Shown: positions 30,691 to 42,076 of the stretch, one piece after another | Layout: every line of letters begins with the position of its first letter | Position numbering within the stretch: the first letter of the stretch is position 1 | Source: Symbiodinium sp. CCMP2592 | Lineage: Eukaryota > Sar > Dinophyceae > Suessiales > Symbiodiniaceae | Length of the DNA: 64,000 nucleotides | Assembly (NCBI GenBank): GCA_905221615.1 | Contig: CAJNDT010003369.1 | Location: 678,174 to 742,173, forward strand | Reading direction: 5' to 3' | Position numbers and translations under genes: made by a program | The notes under the pieces: generated by a model | Database searches by the model: none | What the model was told of the DNA's origin: nothing | What the model saw: only the letters and a program-made list of their open reading frames with translations

Positions 30691-30816
30691 CCCTGCAATG
30701 CGGGCTTCGTCCTTGCTAGGTAGGAGGGAAAAAAAACAACTTCAAAGAACTCCGAAGGGCGCAGTTCGCAGCCGAGAGGCCGAGGCGCTCACTCGGCCAG
30801 GCAGACTTGGGGCTGA
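30691..30816. other. Short unique stretch
   Basis: ACAACTTCAA occurs twice (30678 region and about 30737) around GC-richer sequence. Nothing coding. Confidence 0.3.
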
Positions 30817-31345
30817 AGGGGCCTTAAGAATTAGACTAGGGTTCCCTTTATGAGCTTCGTATCATATACCCGTCTATAAGGATGTAGGATCCAGAGGTTA
30901 GGGTTTAGGGGGAGCTGAAGGGGCCTTAAGAATTAGACTAGGGTTCCTTTTAAAGGGGTCTATAAGGGATCTATAAGGGATCGATAGTATGAGCTTCGTA
31001 TCATATACCCCTTAAGACTTAGAGTAGGGTTCCTTTTAAGAGGGGTCTATAAGGATTATTATAAGGGGCCTTAAGAATTAGAGTAGGGTTCCTTTTAAAG
31101 GGACTCTTAAACGGGGTCTATAAGGATGTAGGGTTCAGAGGTTTAGGGTTTAGAGTAGGGTTCCTTTTAAAGGGGTCTATAAGGATTACTAGAAGGGGCC
31201 TTAAGAATTAGAGTAGGGTTCCCTTTAAAGGGACCCTGAAACGGGGTCTTCAAGTTGCTTATTATGAGCTTCGTATCATATACCCCTTAAGGATTAGAGT
31301 AGGGTTTTCAGGGATCTACAAGGATTACTAGAAGGGGTATTATGG
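30817..31345. repeat. Degenerate repeat array (GGCCTTAAGAATTAGAGTAGGG)
   Basis: The word GGGGCCTTAAGAATTAGA(C/G)TAGG recurs near 30818, 30920, 31062 and 31196, with the variant CTTAAGACTTAGAGTAGGG near 31012. Between the copies are CCTTTTAAAGGGGTCTATAAGGAT and TGAGCTTCGTATCATATACC (three times). It looks like repeated insertion or amplification of a small element related to the group-G palindromes further right (TATAGGGGCCTTAA ends). Confidence 0.7.
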
Positions 31346-31404
31346 GGAGGTAGTATAGGGGTATCATAGACCCCAAAACCCCATTCTAATAATTTAGAAT
31401 GTGC

Positions 31405-31482
31405 CTAAGGCACCAGTCACCTAAACCATGGTCTATACTTTGTATGGTTTGTAACCTGCTATTTAGGTAACTGGAGCCCTAG
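31405..31482. mobile_element. MITE-like palindrome, group D copy 1
   Basis: The ends CTAAGGCACCAGTCACCTAA and TTTAGGTAACTGGAGCCCTAG are inverted repeats. The interior, GTCTATACTTTGTATGGTTT, matches copy 2 at 32946-33038. Non-autonomous; no coding capacity. Confidence 0.6.
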
Positions 31483-32164
31483 TGTAACATCAAAAGCAGA
31501 TGAATGCAGCATGTGGATCTTCAAAAAGGTGAAGGGGTTTCATCAGACGTTGAGAGGGGCCTTTATGTGATTTGCAGTTTCTTTGTGCGAGTTGTTGTAG
31601 TGCCTGCCATTGTTTTTGACTTGCTCTTCAAAGGAATTGTGACATGTTCCTCCTGGGTTAGATCAATGCCCGGATTCGAAGATATGATTCTTACGTGTAG
31701 CTGGGCTTTGGGTTCCTTTGAAGGAAGATCAGGAAGCAAAATGGCTTGGGAATTCGGGCATATAGCAAAGTGTCTTCCCGCTTCGTCGAGTAGGTATAAA
31801 ACTGCCATGGAGTTAGGCAGCGTTCATAGCGAGCAATGCAATGAAAATCCAAAGTACGCATGTCCCAGTGTGTGGGAACATGCCGCTTATAGCTTTCCGA
31901 TGCCACGAACAGGCATCATTTGGGTTGTGGCCGTAAACAGGACTGGGCCCAATGATGATCATGGGCGAAGGACATGAGAGAAACTCAAAACGGCTAGCTG
32001 ATCAGCGCGAACTACTAGTACTTGACTATTGCTACTGCTATTATCACTACTACTAGTACCACTCTTAGATGTCCCTGCAAGAACGATCCTTTGATTTCAT
32101 GTCAGCCTGAGACCGCAAATCCAGAGCTCCCACAACCGTATGTCGACCATGGGCTAACGTTATT
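31483..32164. other. No supported gene
   Basis: A 157-codon frame (31504-31977) lies here, but its composition is not convincing and it has no recognisable domain, so I do not call it. Otherwise unremarkable intergenic or intronic sequence. Confidence 0.35.
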
Positions 32165-32275
32165 CTGGGCTCTTGTCAAGGGTTGCTCTTTAAGTTACCA
32201 AAATAAGGAAGCCACCTTATTTACTATGGATCCATTTTGTGGGTACTTAGATTAGATCCCTTAACAAGAGCCCAG
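32165..32275. mobile_element. MITE-like palindrome, group E copy 1
   Basis: The ends CTGGGCTCTTGTCAAGGG and CCCTTAACAAGAGCCCAG are inverted repeats around about 75 bases (TTTAAGTTACCAAAATAAGG). Half-copies with the same end words lie at about 42745-42782 and 43725-43775. Confidence 0.65.
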
Positions 32276-32945
32276 TCTCGAGTGGTAAAGTGAGCTCCAT
32301 GTGGTAGTCTTCCTAGTGCCACACGGGTACTCGTCGGGTTTGTGTGTGCATACTATCTTTGTATCTATCTGACAATATTTTATGATTTTTGAGTAGTATA
32401 GCATAACTAATGCAACAAAACATTGTAGCAAAGCACTATACACCCACGTACGCACGTCTACACATACAATCGAAGTCGTCAAAGTGTGAATGATCGTGGC
32501 TTGCAGTGTAGCCAGGCACCCTATGCCCTATACAGCTGGGTGCAAGAATTACCCGGCAGCCCTCATGTGAACGGAAGGGCACAGCCACATGTGGCGGATC
32601 TTCTTGCTACCTGAACCCACAACCCCCTATAAACCCTAAACACCTTACACCCTAAACCCCGCTATAAAACTATACCCTACACCCCCTATAATCCTAATTA
32701 CTAGCCCGTAAACCCCCTATAAACCCAAAGCTTAAACCCCTCAACTCTGCAACTTGAAAGCTTTCAAACAACCTCAGAGCTCATGCCTTGGAGATCCTGT
32801 AAACCCTAGCTGCACCGAAGCTTTCTCGACCCTAAAGTCCCCGAGAAATCTTTGGAAACCCTACATCCTCTTCACCCGTTCCCCTAATGTGAATAGCTAT
32901 ATGGTTATCTCATAGTGCACCGTTATATGCACACTAGAAACATCA
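32276..32945. other. No supported gene
   Basis: Contains AACCCCCTATAAACC-like telomere-derived words (about 32620-32720) and AT-rich sequence. No coding signal. Confidence 0.4.
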
Positions 32946-33038
32946 CCCTGAGGCTCCAGTTACCTAAATAATGGGCCACCAGGCTATATTTTATGTGGTT
33001 AGTAACCTATACTCTTTAGGTAACTGGAGCCCTAGGGT
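32946..33038. mobile_element. MITE-like palindrome, group D copy 2
   Basis: GAGGCTCCAGTTACCTAAAT at the left and CTTTAGGTAACTGGAGCC at the right form near-perfect terminal inverted repeats of about 19 bases. The interior (CTATATTTTATGTGGTTAGT) aligns with copy 1. Confidence 0.7.
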
Positions 33039-33179
33039 AACATAATGATATTGGGCTCCACCCTGCAAGGCGACTCGCTGGATCTCGTCCGCGGTGCCGA
33101 TGCCGTCGGCGCCGAGGCGGTTCGGTGCTCGAGGGGCTGTCAGGGTTCCTTTTTTCTGTCACTTCAGTATAAGACATTA

Positions 33180-33285
33180 TAAAATGATAGATAAATACGT
33201 GTATATGTATATACACAAAAATATTTGTGTATATATATATATGCAAGTATATATATATGTATGTATGTATATAGGACAAAGATAC
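33180..33285. repeat. AT/GTAT-rich simple repeat
   Basis: TATATATATATATGCAAG and GTATGTATGTATATA runs. Short TTTAGGGTTTAGGG follows at 33296. Confidence 0.8.
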
Positions 33286-34090
33286 ATATAGGAGTTTAGG
33301 GTTTAGGGTTTCGTGGAGCGCCGACTGTGCTGTGGACTTGTGCCCCGCGGCTGCAGCCATACCCAGGTGTAAACGGGTTTAGCGGAGCCTGGATTTCTTG
33401 AGCCGCTTCAGCTCCAGCATCCTTCTTCCGCACATCCTTGGTATTTGAGGGCTGTTGGCCTTACGGCAACCTCCGGGAAGTCGTGAGCAGACCGCTTCGG
33501 GTGGATCGGAAGCCAAGACCACAACACCACAGAGAGACTCCAATGAGTGCCGTTTGATACTCGCTGAGGTCGAAAGCATGCTTCGAGCAGAGTCTATGGC
33601 TATGCGCACCGCTGGGAAGCTCAGTCTGTCAGTTTATGTCATTCTACATGGTATACCGGCTAGAAGTAACAAAGTTGCATGTCGCTGTATGGCCCTTTAT
33701 GCCATGAGACGTGGTTGGACATGTATCTTAATGTCTGCATTGCATCGTACAGAAGTATACTGTAAATTACTGTAAATTTAACCGTAATTTTGAATACCAA
33801 ACGCGATGCGACGTTTCGTCTTGGGATGCACTGCAAATGTCACGAATGTAGTGTGTGAAAATGTTGCTGTATGTGCGCGCGTGCGATATTGTGTGTACAC
33901 GCATTTTTGTTTTTATGTACGTACCCATGCAAGGATGCATGCATGGTTTGCGGACGTGATGTGGTGAGGTGCGGTGTGATGTGAAGATGTGTGATGTGAT
34001 GCATGTACGAATGTAGGCATGCATGCATGCATGCATGAATGTACGTAGTCCTATGTAATTATGCAAGTAAGTATGTACTTAGATATATAC
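33286..34090. other. No supported gene
   Basis: Several frames of 60-110 codons, none convincing. A (GCAT)n run is at about 34016-34040. A piece at about 33530-33620 could be a small plus-strand exon (ILAEVESMLRAESMAMRTAG), but nothing confirms it. Confidence 0.3.
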
Positions 34091-34445
34091 CTGCAGGAGC
34101 ACCGCTACAGCAACTAAGAGCCGTAACAGCAGCAACAGCAGTAGCAGCGGCAGCAGCAGCAGAGGCAGTCACAACATCAACCACAAGGGCAACAACAGAC
34201 ACCAACAACGACGACAACAGCAACATCAGCAAAACAACCAACAACAGCCGACAGCTGACAACCGACAGCCACCAGCACCAGCACCACCGACAATCTCTGC
34301 AAGAGCGGCGGCACCAGCACCCCGCACCCAGCACCAGCACCATCAACAGCACTAGGCAACGGCAACCTCAAGGGCAGGAACAAGACAAGAGCAAGAGCAA
34401 GAATAACAGCAGCAACAACAGCACCAGCACCAGCAGCACATGCAT
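34090..34445. repeat. CAG/CAA/CAC-rich low-complexity tract
   Basis: About 350 bases of imperfect CAR/CAC trinucleotides (GCAGCAACAGCAGTAGCAGC). All frames on the plus strand give Gln/Thr/Ser runs. I treat it as simple sequence. Confidence 0.7.
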
Positions 34446-35112
34446 GTCGGCATCCGTGCTTGTCATGCCGTTGTCCGAGGTCCCTGTTTGACTTTCTCAG
34501 TTGCGATTTGTGTGCAGTTAAGTATGTCCGGTCGTGTTGAAGTTATCCGGCACCCTGCAGCATCAATGGGCCGACACCGGCACGGACCTAGTACAATTTC
34601 ACATCTTGTGAGGGTCCGCATTCTCAACAAGACCCGAGCCGAGTTTATTTATCTCAACCATGCAGCCTTGTGAGATCTATGCAGGCACTTCGCCTTTATG
34701 CGCGGCACTCAGCGCTGGGCCATGCAAGACTCGACGTTCTCCGCCCATGATCCCATACATTTCATCATCTTTCGACCGCCCGCTCTCGCTTGCTTGGCAA
34801 AGTTTGTATGTGGAGACACCGGAGTCGAAACACTCGGCCTGTTCTTAACTTAGTGATCGGGTCTGGATAAAGCCCACCTAGCTGCGGGAAGCTAGCAACA
34901 GTCCTCCCTGTAGTATCTGGCACGCGAGACCAGCTTCGGGGCGATGGCAGGGACAAATAGGAAACGAATTGAACACTGCCAACACGGTCATGGCATGATG
35001 TGGAGCATCGGCACGGTAGCCCCCTAAGGTCATGAACGATACCATGATCAGCACGAGAGGAAACAATAATACTAACACTACCCCTTGATTCAGCATATGC
35101 CTTAGATCATAA
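34446..35112. other. No supported gene
   Basis: Short frames only; unremarkable composition. Confidence 0.3.
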
Positions 35113-35210
35113 TATGGGGGTTCGCAATATTTGGGACCCTGATGCAGTACCCTAAATTTTATATAAAGGGCCCCCAAAACAAGGTACCCCCAATGTTCGG
35201 AAACTCTCAT
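35113..35210. mobile_element. MITE-like palindrome, group B copy 3 (diverged)
   Basis: The right end, GGTACCCCCAATGTTCGGAA, is the complement of the group-B left end. The left end (ATGGGGGTTCGCAATATTTG) is diverged. The interior, AGGGCCCCCAAAACAAGGT, resembles group B in reverse orientation. Confidence 0.5.
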
Positions 35211-35312
35211 AGAAAGCCCTCCAAACATGATTTTCAATCGGGTCCTGCTTTGTGTATCCTGCGATGACGACTCGGAAGCTTCAGACCGTGAAGCTGCGGA
35301 GCGAAGAGGTAA

Positions 35313-35416
35313 TATAGGAGCCTAAATAATTACCAATACTATTCTGGGGCTTTTCCTTACTATAATTACAGTATAATGGGGATCTAAACCCTATTCTGAT
35401 TATTAAGGCCCCTGTA
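35313..35416. mobile_element. MITE-like palindrome, group G copy 2
   Basis: The ends TATAGGAGCCTAAATAAT and ATTATTAAGGCCCCTGTA are inverted repeats. The interior shares GGGCTTTTCCTTACTAT and GTATAATGG with copy 1 at 39585-39686. Confidence 0.65.
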
Positions 35417-35459
35417 TTAGCAAAAGCTTCAGAGGGTCACAGGGCAGAGCCCCCAGTAC

Positions 35460-35550
35460 TTGGAGGTTTGTGGGTAGTCAAAAGGTGGGGGTATACGACT
35501 ATTAGTTATCTTACTCAAAACCCTACTTTCAAGTACCCATGAACCTCCCA
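35460..35550. mobile_element. MITE-like palindrome, group C copy 2
   Basis: The ends TTGGAGGTTTGTGGGTA and TACCCATGAACCTCC are inverted repeats that match group C copy 1 at 45522-45632. Confidence 0.6.
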
Positions 35551-37247
35551 GCAAGGGGCTTGCATTACTAATGATGCCATTCTCAGGACTCCTGAGAAGA
35601 CTATTATCCCAAACACTATCCCTATCGCCCGCGTCACACCGCAACATGTCGGTTCTCAGCGCAACATGCAAGGAACATGGGATTCACTAAACCAATTTCG
35701 CAAGCTTAGATTCACCACTCGCTGACCTCAGCATCTTCAAACAACAGTATACTATACTATACTACACATTAAATCCGGAGAGCATGATTAACGTGAGGCC
35801 GCAAATATAACTCAAGGTCTATACGTGAGTAAGGGGATACTTTGCTTTCGGGGGACCAAACGTCCCAATGCCCAGTACGTAATGTTCGAGCCTTAACTCA
35901 TAGACTAGGGCTTCTACTAAGAAACTCAGACCTATAGACCCTGAAATCAAGTTCCACGACTCTCACACGCGCTTGGTTAATGATCGGTTCCTGGTGCCCT
36001 CCATCTGCCGCCGACGCCTCAGACTTTCGGGGCTGCACGTGGCTTATCCGAGACACCTCGTACTCACCATAGGCATTATGCCAATCATACGCATCATGAA
36101 CAGAATAATGGTAATAACAGCAACTGCAGTAGCAACAATAATGGCAATATGGCAACATCGTGGAAAAGAGAACTAAGATCAAAATGCGCGTGACTGTCTA
36201 TTAAGCTTGTGTGTCTGTGTATGCGCATCATCACATGGTACCCCGAACCCTATACTTTCGACTCCTAGGACACCCCAGCCCCCAAAGCCCTAAACCTACA
36301 ACCACAGCAACCCTTACCCTTCAACCTTCACTTCCGTAGGCTAAATACCCGAAGCATCAGCCCTTGAGACCCCCCTGATTATCAACTCGCAAGCCTTGCT
36401 AAACCCCGCATCCCGGCCGCTTTAGGATGCAGGGGCTCAGGGGCTGAGGACTAAAAGCTCTAGCAGGTTTAGAATTCAGGGGTAGGGGCTTCGGGTATAC
36501 CCGTGTAGATCCAAACAGGATCGGGGCCCATGTGTCGAGCTTGCTGCCGCCGGAGGCCTGCTTTGTGCATCAGCGTGCCCTTGTAACATGAGTGTTCATC
36601 TCGATCTGAGATGTGGCTGTTTGAGAAAGCATGTGTTCAGAATCGTTTAGGTTTGTTGGGGGCGGATGCACTTCGGCTCGCTAGGCTAGTCGATACGTGA
36701 GAACAGGCCTTGGGAATGTAGGGCTGTAATGAGTAAGAGGTTTTTCTGATTTCGGAGGTTACTTAGTCCCCCAAAAAATCGCAAAGTCCAGCCTCAGTTC
36801 GTTTATTAGAATACTGGACATGGTAGAGTTTCAATTCACGGCTTGTCGAGTGTTGTTGGTTTTTAGCTGTTTTCCAGCTCTTTCGCTGAAGCCTTGAAGG
36901 GGCGTGGTGTCTTGATAAATTTCTCATACACTTATCGTAGATATACACCCCAAAAGCCAAGTATCATCAGAGGCCGCCATATGAAGCCACCATAAATCCT
37001 CTATAGCGACCACCTAAGACTCATAGAACCTTGTTCAACTTGTTCTGATTGTCAAGCCCCTCTTTTCTTGTCCATCTTCCAGAGAGCCGACTCCCAGAAA
37101 CATTGAACCCTAAAGCACTGAGGGTTTAGGCTTTAGGGGCTTGCCCTTGTTCCCAAAACTCAAAAAGTAGTGCGGGATTCGGCGAGGGCTAGGATACCTA
37201 AGAACACAGCAAACCCGGCAAACCCAAGCCCGAGCCTCCTAACCTCA
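35551..37247. other. No supported gene
   Basis: About 1.7 kb of AT-richer sequence with short, unconvincing frames and scattered CCCTAAACC words (36290, 37110). Nothing else seen. Confidence 0.35.
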
Positions 37248-37434
37248 TACAGGGGCCTCATAATTGTAGAATAGGGTTTTGGGGCCCATTATACTTTAAT
37301 TATAGTAAGGAACTTCCAAAAGAGTATTGGTAATAATTGAAGCCCCTTTTTTACATGGGACCCGTCTGGTGTCTGCCCTGTACTTATAATAAGGGCCCAC
37401 CAAAACAGTGTTAGTAATTCGCTAGGCCTCTATA
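37248..37434. mobile_element. Two group-G palindromes in tandem, reverse orientation
   Basis: 37248-37349 is a full copy in reverse orientation (TACAGGGGCCTCATAATTG ... ATAATTGAAGCCCC). 37381-37434 is a partial copy (TAAGGGCCCACCAAAACAGTG ... GGCCTCTATA). The two share a GGGCCCAxxAxxC interior. Confidence 0.55.
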
Positions 37435-37550
37435 GTAAACCCTAAACCCTCGTTGCCGTGAGGCGACCAAGAGATTCCAACAGGTCAACTGGGACTGACG
37501 AGAGCATGCCCGGCATGCTTCGCCATGGGATGCTGGGTAGTATATTTGGG

Positions 37551-37647
37551 TAGTTGTCAAAACTAGGGTCCCTTTTTGGGTACACTAAATAATAGGTGCC
37601 GTATTATATTGGGGACCCCAAAAAAGCGACCATAATTTTGACAACTA
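37551..37647. mobile_element. MITE-like palindrome, group A copy 1
   Basis: The ends TAGTTGTCAAAACTAGGGTC and CATAATTTTGACAACTA are inverted repeats. The non-palindromic core AATAATAGGTGCCGTATTAT identifies the family and recurs, reversed, in the copies at 41785 and 42414. Confidence 0.75.
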
Positions 37648-39584
37648 ACCATCTACATTATTGTATGTTATCGCATATTCTAGTATGTTATTTAATTTAA
37701 TCGTATCTGACAGACATTTAATGAAAAGGGCAGTATACATGAAGATGTGAATTCGGCTCTGGGCTTGCTTTGTTTCCACCGAAAAGCACAGAGAGGAGGA
37801 AGGTCGGTAGGGTATGAAGCCTCCGGATCCATGATCGAGAAAACAGCCATCAGGGTGGGGTTTAGATCTGTCGGGGTTCGGGAAAAGAAGCTGAAACGGA
37901 GCCGTCGATGATGGAAAAAATCTCTGCGCTCGTGGGTTCCGTTTGGAGTTTCGGGTCTAGGATTTGCAGTCACCCTCGGCGCAAGAGGCAGAGGTAGTAG
38001 GGAGGCAGGGAGGGAGCAGACTAGCCAGAGTGACTAGAAGCGCCAGTGCCTCTGCAGGTGATGCGACGAATGACGGAATGGAGAAGACACTCCACCAAGC
38101 CAGGACATCACAGCTCGGACATGTGCATGTGCGCACGAGCGGCGGTTCCACAGTTTGCATGGCATCCCTTGTGGTAACCTTATGCATAGTGGCCCTTGCG
38201 GCAGGCGCCTTATTATGGTAACGGTTGTAAACCGTATTAATCCTCAGTGCTAGTTCTGTGAAGCCGCCGTTGTTGATGTGGCAATACTCGTTTTGTCGTT
38301 CATGCTTCGTTTGTGTAGAGCAATGTTGTCAACGTACTTGCTGCCGCCTAAGCATGGCATAGTATCAAAGCAGGTCTTTTCCAGTGCCGTGCGAGCTTCC
38401 AGCTTACCTTCATGAGTTGACAGGAGCAACCTCATCAACACAGCGGTCTGGTTGCAAGTTGTATCTCTCTCTTTCTCTCTCTCTCTCTTTATCTCTCTCT
38501 CGGAGAGTGCAAGCTACTCTTCAAGCCGAGGTCATGGTCTTGGAGTTTGCAGTATATAGGTCTTGAGACCAGGAGATGTGACTGCATGTGGTCTTTTAAA
38601 GGCTCGGAATGTGACCGGTTGCAATGGGAGCGTCTTGAAGTAGCGTAGGTCCAGGCTGCGCTCAGCACCGGCAGCAGTCACCTTGTGCGATTCCGACGAC
38701 GCACTACCCGCGACTACCCGCCACCACCCGCCACCACCAAACAACCCACCCTCATCCACCACCACCCACCACGCACCACCATGCACGACCGCAAAACCAC
38801 CGACCACCGCCACGATCAGCAGCAGCACCCGCAGCAGCAGCAGCAGCACCAGCATCAGCACCACATCACCAGCACCGCCTCCCCCGGCATCACGACAAAC
38901 AGCACAGACAGCACATCACCAGTATCACATCTTGAATAACATCTATGCTCAACTCGACCAAGGAAGAGAAGCAGGTGGATGAAGACGAATGGAAAGAGGC
39001 AGGGAGGAGGTTTCGCACGTCACAGAGATTGGGTTTTGGCTGTATGTCAAAATCAATCGTGCCACCTTGGCATGTGGCTTCACCGCGCAGTGCAGCAGAA
39101 TAGTTGTTGCCTATCGCAGCCCCACTGCAACGACTCAAAGAAGTGATTCCTAGGACTTCCTAGGCCCCTGACATTATGTCGCGCGTTGCCGCTTGACTCC
39201 CTTCAGCGTCCCAGGCACTTGCGAGATCAGGTCTTAACACAAAGCAGGAGGAGAAGGTCTACTGGGCGAGAGCCCCAGAACTTGAAAATGGCTCTTTCAG
39301 ATTTAGACTTTCCGAGAGCCTTCGCGGCAGAGAAGACAGGGACATAGGAATCCTGAATAAATTGCTCAAGGTGTGCCTGTTGTCGCTGCTGTGCCCCTTT
39401 CCCACTTGAACAACCACTCCGCTATGCAAAGTGCTGCAGGCATGACCGGTCTTCGTGGTTTCAGGCCGTGACGAAGTTCAGGCATTTCAGGTTGTCTGAC
39501 AGGTCCTCAGCACCTGAGGCTCAGTCTGGTGCAGGATTTCGGGATGGATGCAGGCGTGTCAGGATAGCTTCCATTTATAGGTAC
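37648..39584. other. No supported gene; simple repeats
   Basis: About 1.9 kb with several short frames. It contains a (CT)n tract (38464-38505) and CAC/CAG-rich low-complexity sequence (about 38700-38885). One frame at 37964-38221 ends in a hydrophobic segment (VVTLCIVALAAGALL), but there is no other support. Confidence 0.35.
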
Positions 39585-39686
39585 TATAGAGGCCTTAAGA
39601 AGTGCCTATGCTATCTTGTGGGCTCTTTCTTTTATTTCTAGTATAGTGGACCCTAAATCCCAATTCTAATCATTAAGGCCCCTATA
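39585..39686. mobile_element. MITE-like palindrome, group G copy 1
   Basis: The ends TATAGAGGCCTTAA and TTAAGGCCCCTATA are inverted repeats. It aligns along its whole length with copy 2 at 35313-35416 (GGGCTCTTTCTTTTAT, ATTCTAATCATTAAGGCCCC). Confidence 0.7.
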
Positions 39687-40760
39687 TTCTCCATAGGTCG
39701 CTGATAGGTGCCCGGAAGAGACCCCCCCCTCAAAAGCTCCCGAAGCCTCTAAAGATCATCTTGGCACCAAGAGGCTCCTACTGGGAAAGTGCATGGACCT
39801 GAATCCCAAAGTGGACGTTCTTTTCCCAACCTTTACTTGGATTTGCTGGGATGATCTGGGATGCCGATTTCCGGTAGGAGGGGTGGAAACAGTTTCTCGC
39901 GGAACCGAGGTCGAGCATTATGAGTCTTGCCTGCATGCATGCCTGGGCTATAAGTAGGATGTGGGCTGGGGTTTAGACACATCCGCACTCATCTGGCCTT
40001 CCGGGGTGGGGAGTTGCTTGTGTCGTGCTCGCTTCAAGCTGTTCACATTGTACTGGGGGGAGCAGAGGGGACCGGGGGGTGGGTGGGTAGTCCGCTGTAA
40101 CTTAAAGAGGTCGGGGTCCCGGTAGCGGGGACGTCGTCGTCGTGGAAATGAACCTCAACTTGGGAGAATTCGCTGAATGTGTGACCTCTTGTCCTTCAGT
40201 GTGCGTGCACTGCCTAGTAGCTCCCCGTGGTTGCTTCATGTGTTTGGGACACCTTCCATCCCAGGATATGTGCAAGCAGGGCCAGCCTTCTACAAAAGCT
40301 TTGGGGGCTCAAACTGGAGTCTCCTTAGGAAATATTTTCTATTGTTCATATAAAACCCAATAGAATATATATATATATAACATAATATTTTCATTATGGT
40401 TCTAAGGGGGGGGTGTAGCAAAGCCTGCGACGAAGATTCAGCCACCAACCCTGACATCCGAGACTCAAGCGACGACACTCTCGGGCCCAGGACTCCTTCG
40501 TAGTCGGAGATTGCTCATCTTAGCCCCTACAGGCCCTGCTTGCGCCTACTTCTCATACGCCTCGTCCCCCCAAAAATCCCTGTTCTCTTCATTGAACCCG
40601 AATCCTGCGGTTTGAGGTGATGCCTTGCAATTTTTAGAGGACCCGAGCTCCATTGTGAAAGCTGTAGTAATTTACGCTCTGACCGTAGGAACCTAACCGT
40701 AAGAGATGTTATCCGGCAACAGGCACTATAGAACCCATCGTCTGTGTCTCAAGCCTACAG
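39687..40760. other. No supported gene
   Basis: Short frames only. (AT)n microsatellite at about 40364-40378. Presumably 5' intron sequence of the channel gene that follows. Confidence 0.35.
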
Positions 40761-40843
40761 GCATTCGAGACGGTCTTTGCCATCGCCATCTTGCTGAATG
40801 TCGTCGCCATCGGCCTGGAAATTGACCTGCAGGCAAAGGAAGG
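40761..40843 (+). CDS. Voltage-gated ion channel, S1-helix exon
   Basis: CTACAG|GCATTCGAG opens a frame encoding FETVFAIAILLNVVAIGLEI followed by DLQ. It is a 20-residue hydrophobic helix preceded by FE and carrying an internal Asn and a Gly/acid end, the pattern of S1 in six-helix cation channels (F-x-x-x-F-x-x-x-I-x-x-N). The exon would end at CTGCAG|GCAAAG, a GC donor, which dinoflagellates use. It is placed with the S4 and S5 exons downstream on the same strand. On its own the match is modest; the company of a perfect S4 makes it likely. Confidence 0.55.
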
Positions 40844-41108
40844 TCTTGGCTCTATAATGGCTCAGCCCGCACAATTGTCCTTCTTCTCATCGCCGTCATA
40901 TTCATCATCCTCAGCTTACTTATTCTTCATGACTCTTTCTTATAGCTTGTTGAAATATTAATGTTTGTGCGATGTTTGCTGTGACCATGCAGGCACACAC
41001 AGATTTCTTGCTTATGGGCAGCTGTGTACACTGCAATCATCTGGTGGTTTTGCCAATACCAAACAGTGACTCGTCCTTAGAGCCTTGTGTGGCCTTGTTG
41101 TCCAGGGA

Positions 41109-41214
41109 TGGGAGTTTCCCCAAAATTGGGGGTACCTTATTTGGGCGTCCTTGTAATAAGGATCCTACTATTTAGGGTACTACCTTTAGGATCCCCTGTT
41201 TTCGGAAACTCCCA
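41109..41214. mobile_element. MITE-like palindrome, group B copy 1
   Basis: Left end TGGGAGTTTCCCCAAAATTG, right end TTTTCGGAAACTCCCA. It is flanked by GA on both sides, a possible 2-base target duplication. The interior, TAATAAGGATCCTACTAT, is shared with copy 2. Confidence 0.75.
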
Positions 41215-41289
41215 GATAATGTCCATCGCATGATCCCCAAGATTTTGTCGATGACAATGATCTTCGTAAATGTCGGGTTCTTGGTCATT

Positions 41290-41500
41290 TTAGGGGTTTA
41301 GGGTTCAGGGTTTAGGGTTATCTTAAGTAGTCAGTCTTTTGGGTTGTCACCATCAGCATCGTCCTGCTCCTGCTGGATTTTCATTCGTTGCAGGCCCAAT
41401 TCTGCCTTTGCATGGTCATTCCACGTGGATTTGTGTTTCGAGAGGCTGGTGATGGTTTATAGAAGAGGCAAGCTGCTCGGGTTTAGGGTTTAGGGCTTTT
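41290..41500. repeat. Short TTTAGGG-like runs
   Basis: GGGTTTAGGGTTCAGGGTTT at about 41291 and GGGTTTAGGGTTTAGGG at about 41479 are isolated telomere-like words. Confidence 0.6.
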
Positions 41501-41608
41501 TGGAACCAGAAGGAGCAAGAAGTTTGAAATCAGGGGCCCAACAATGGAATCCTGACGTTTGAGAGCAGGAGCTTCCCGGTGTCGCCTTTTGAGTCTGCAC
41601 CGGGGAGC

Positions 41609-41705
41609 CTATTATAGATCCCATATAGACACCCCGTTAAAATAAAGTTTAAAGGAGCCCTTTACAAGGGAACCATATACTAATTCTTAAGGCCCCTAGA
41701 TTAGA
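41609..41705. mobile_element. Group-G-related element
   Basis: The right end, ACTAATTCTTAAGGCCCCTA, matches group G and, reversed, the 30.8-31.3 kb array. The left end (TATTATAGATCCCATATAGA) is diverged. Confidence 0.45.
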
Positions 41706-41784
41706 TGTCTTCCAAAGATCGGCTCAGAACCTTGGCAAGCTAATCAAAGAAGTGGCAGCCATCCCCAGCACCTTCATTTTCTTG

Positions 41785-41885
41785 GGTGGTTGTCAAATTT
41801 GTCGTCCCTTTTCGGGGGTCCTTATTATAACACGGCACCTATTATTTAGCGTACCCAAACAGGGACCCTGATTTTGACAGCCACC
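41785..41885. mobile_element. MITE-like palindrome, group A copy 2 (reverse)
   Basis: The ends GGTGGTTGTCAAATTTG and TGATTTTGACAGCCACC are inverted repeats. The core ACACGGCACCTATTATTTAG is the reverse complement of the core in copy 1. Confidence 0.75.
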
Positions 41886-41975
41886 TATTTACTTAGAGTC
41901 CCAGGGTCCCTGCAGCCCGACATTGGGCTGCGTATCCTTTCCCGGGACAGACAAAGGAAACCTATGCCTTGCCCA

Positions 41976-42057
41976 TAGGCCCCAAAGTAGTTCCTTTTTG
42001 GGACTACCTTATAGAAGTCTAAATATGAACCCCAAAAAGGAACTACCTTGGGGCCCT
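41976..42057. mobile_element. MITE-like palindrome, group F
   Basis: AGGCCCCAAAGTAGTTCCTT at the left is mirrored by AAGGAACTACCTTGGGGCC at the right, giving arms of about 27 bases with a loop of about 28. Only one copy seen here. Confidence 0.65.
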
Positions 42058-42076
42058 TGGGTGAGCGCACGGAAAC

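Noticed and set aside
31504..31977. 157-codon plus-strand ORF
   Set aside because: Isolated, with no domain and unconvincing composition, inside a MITE-rich region.
34090..34491. 150-codon Gln/Thr/Ser-rich ORF
   Set aside because: Imperfect CAG/CAA/CAC low-complexity tract; it would be open in any frame.
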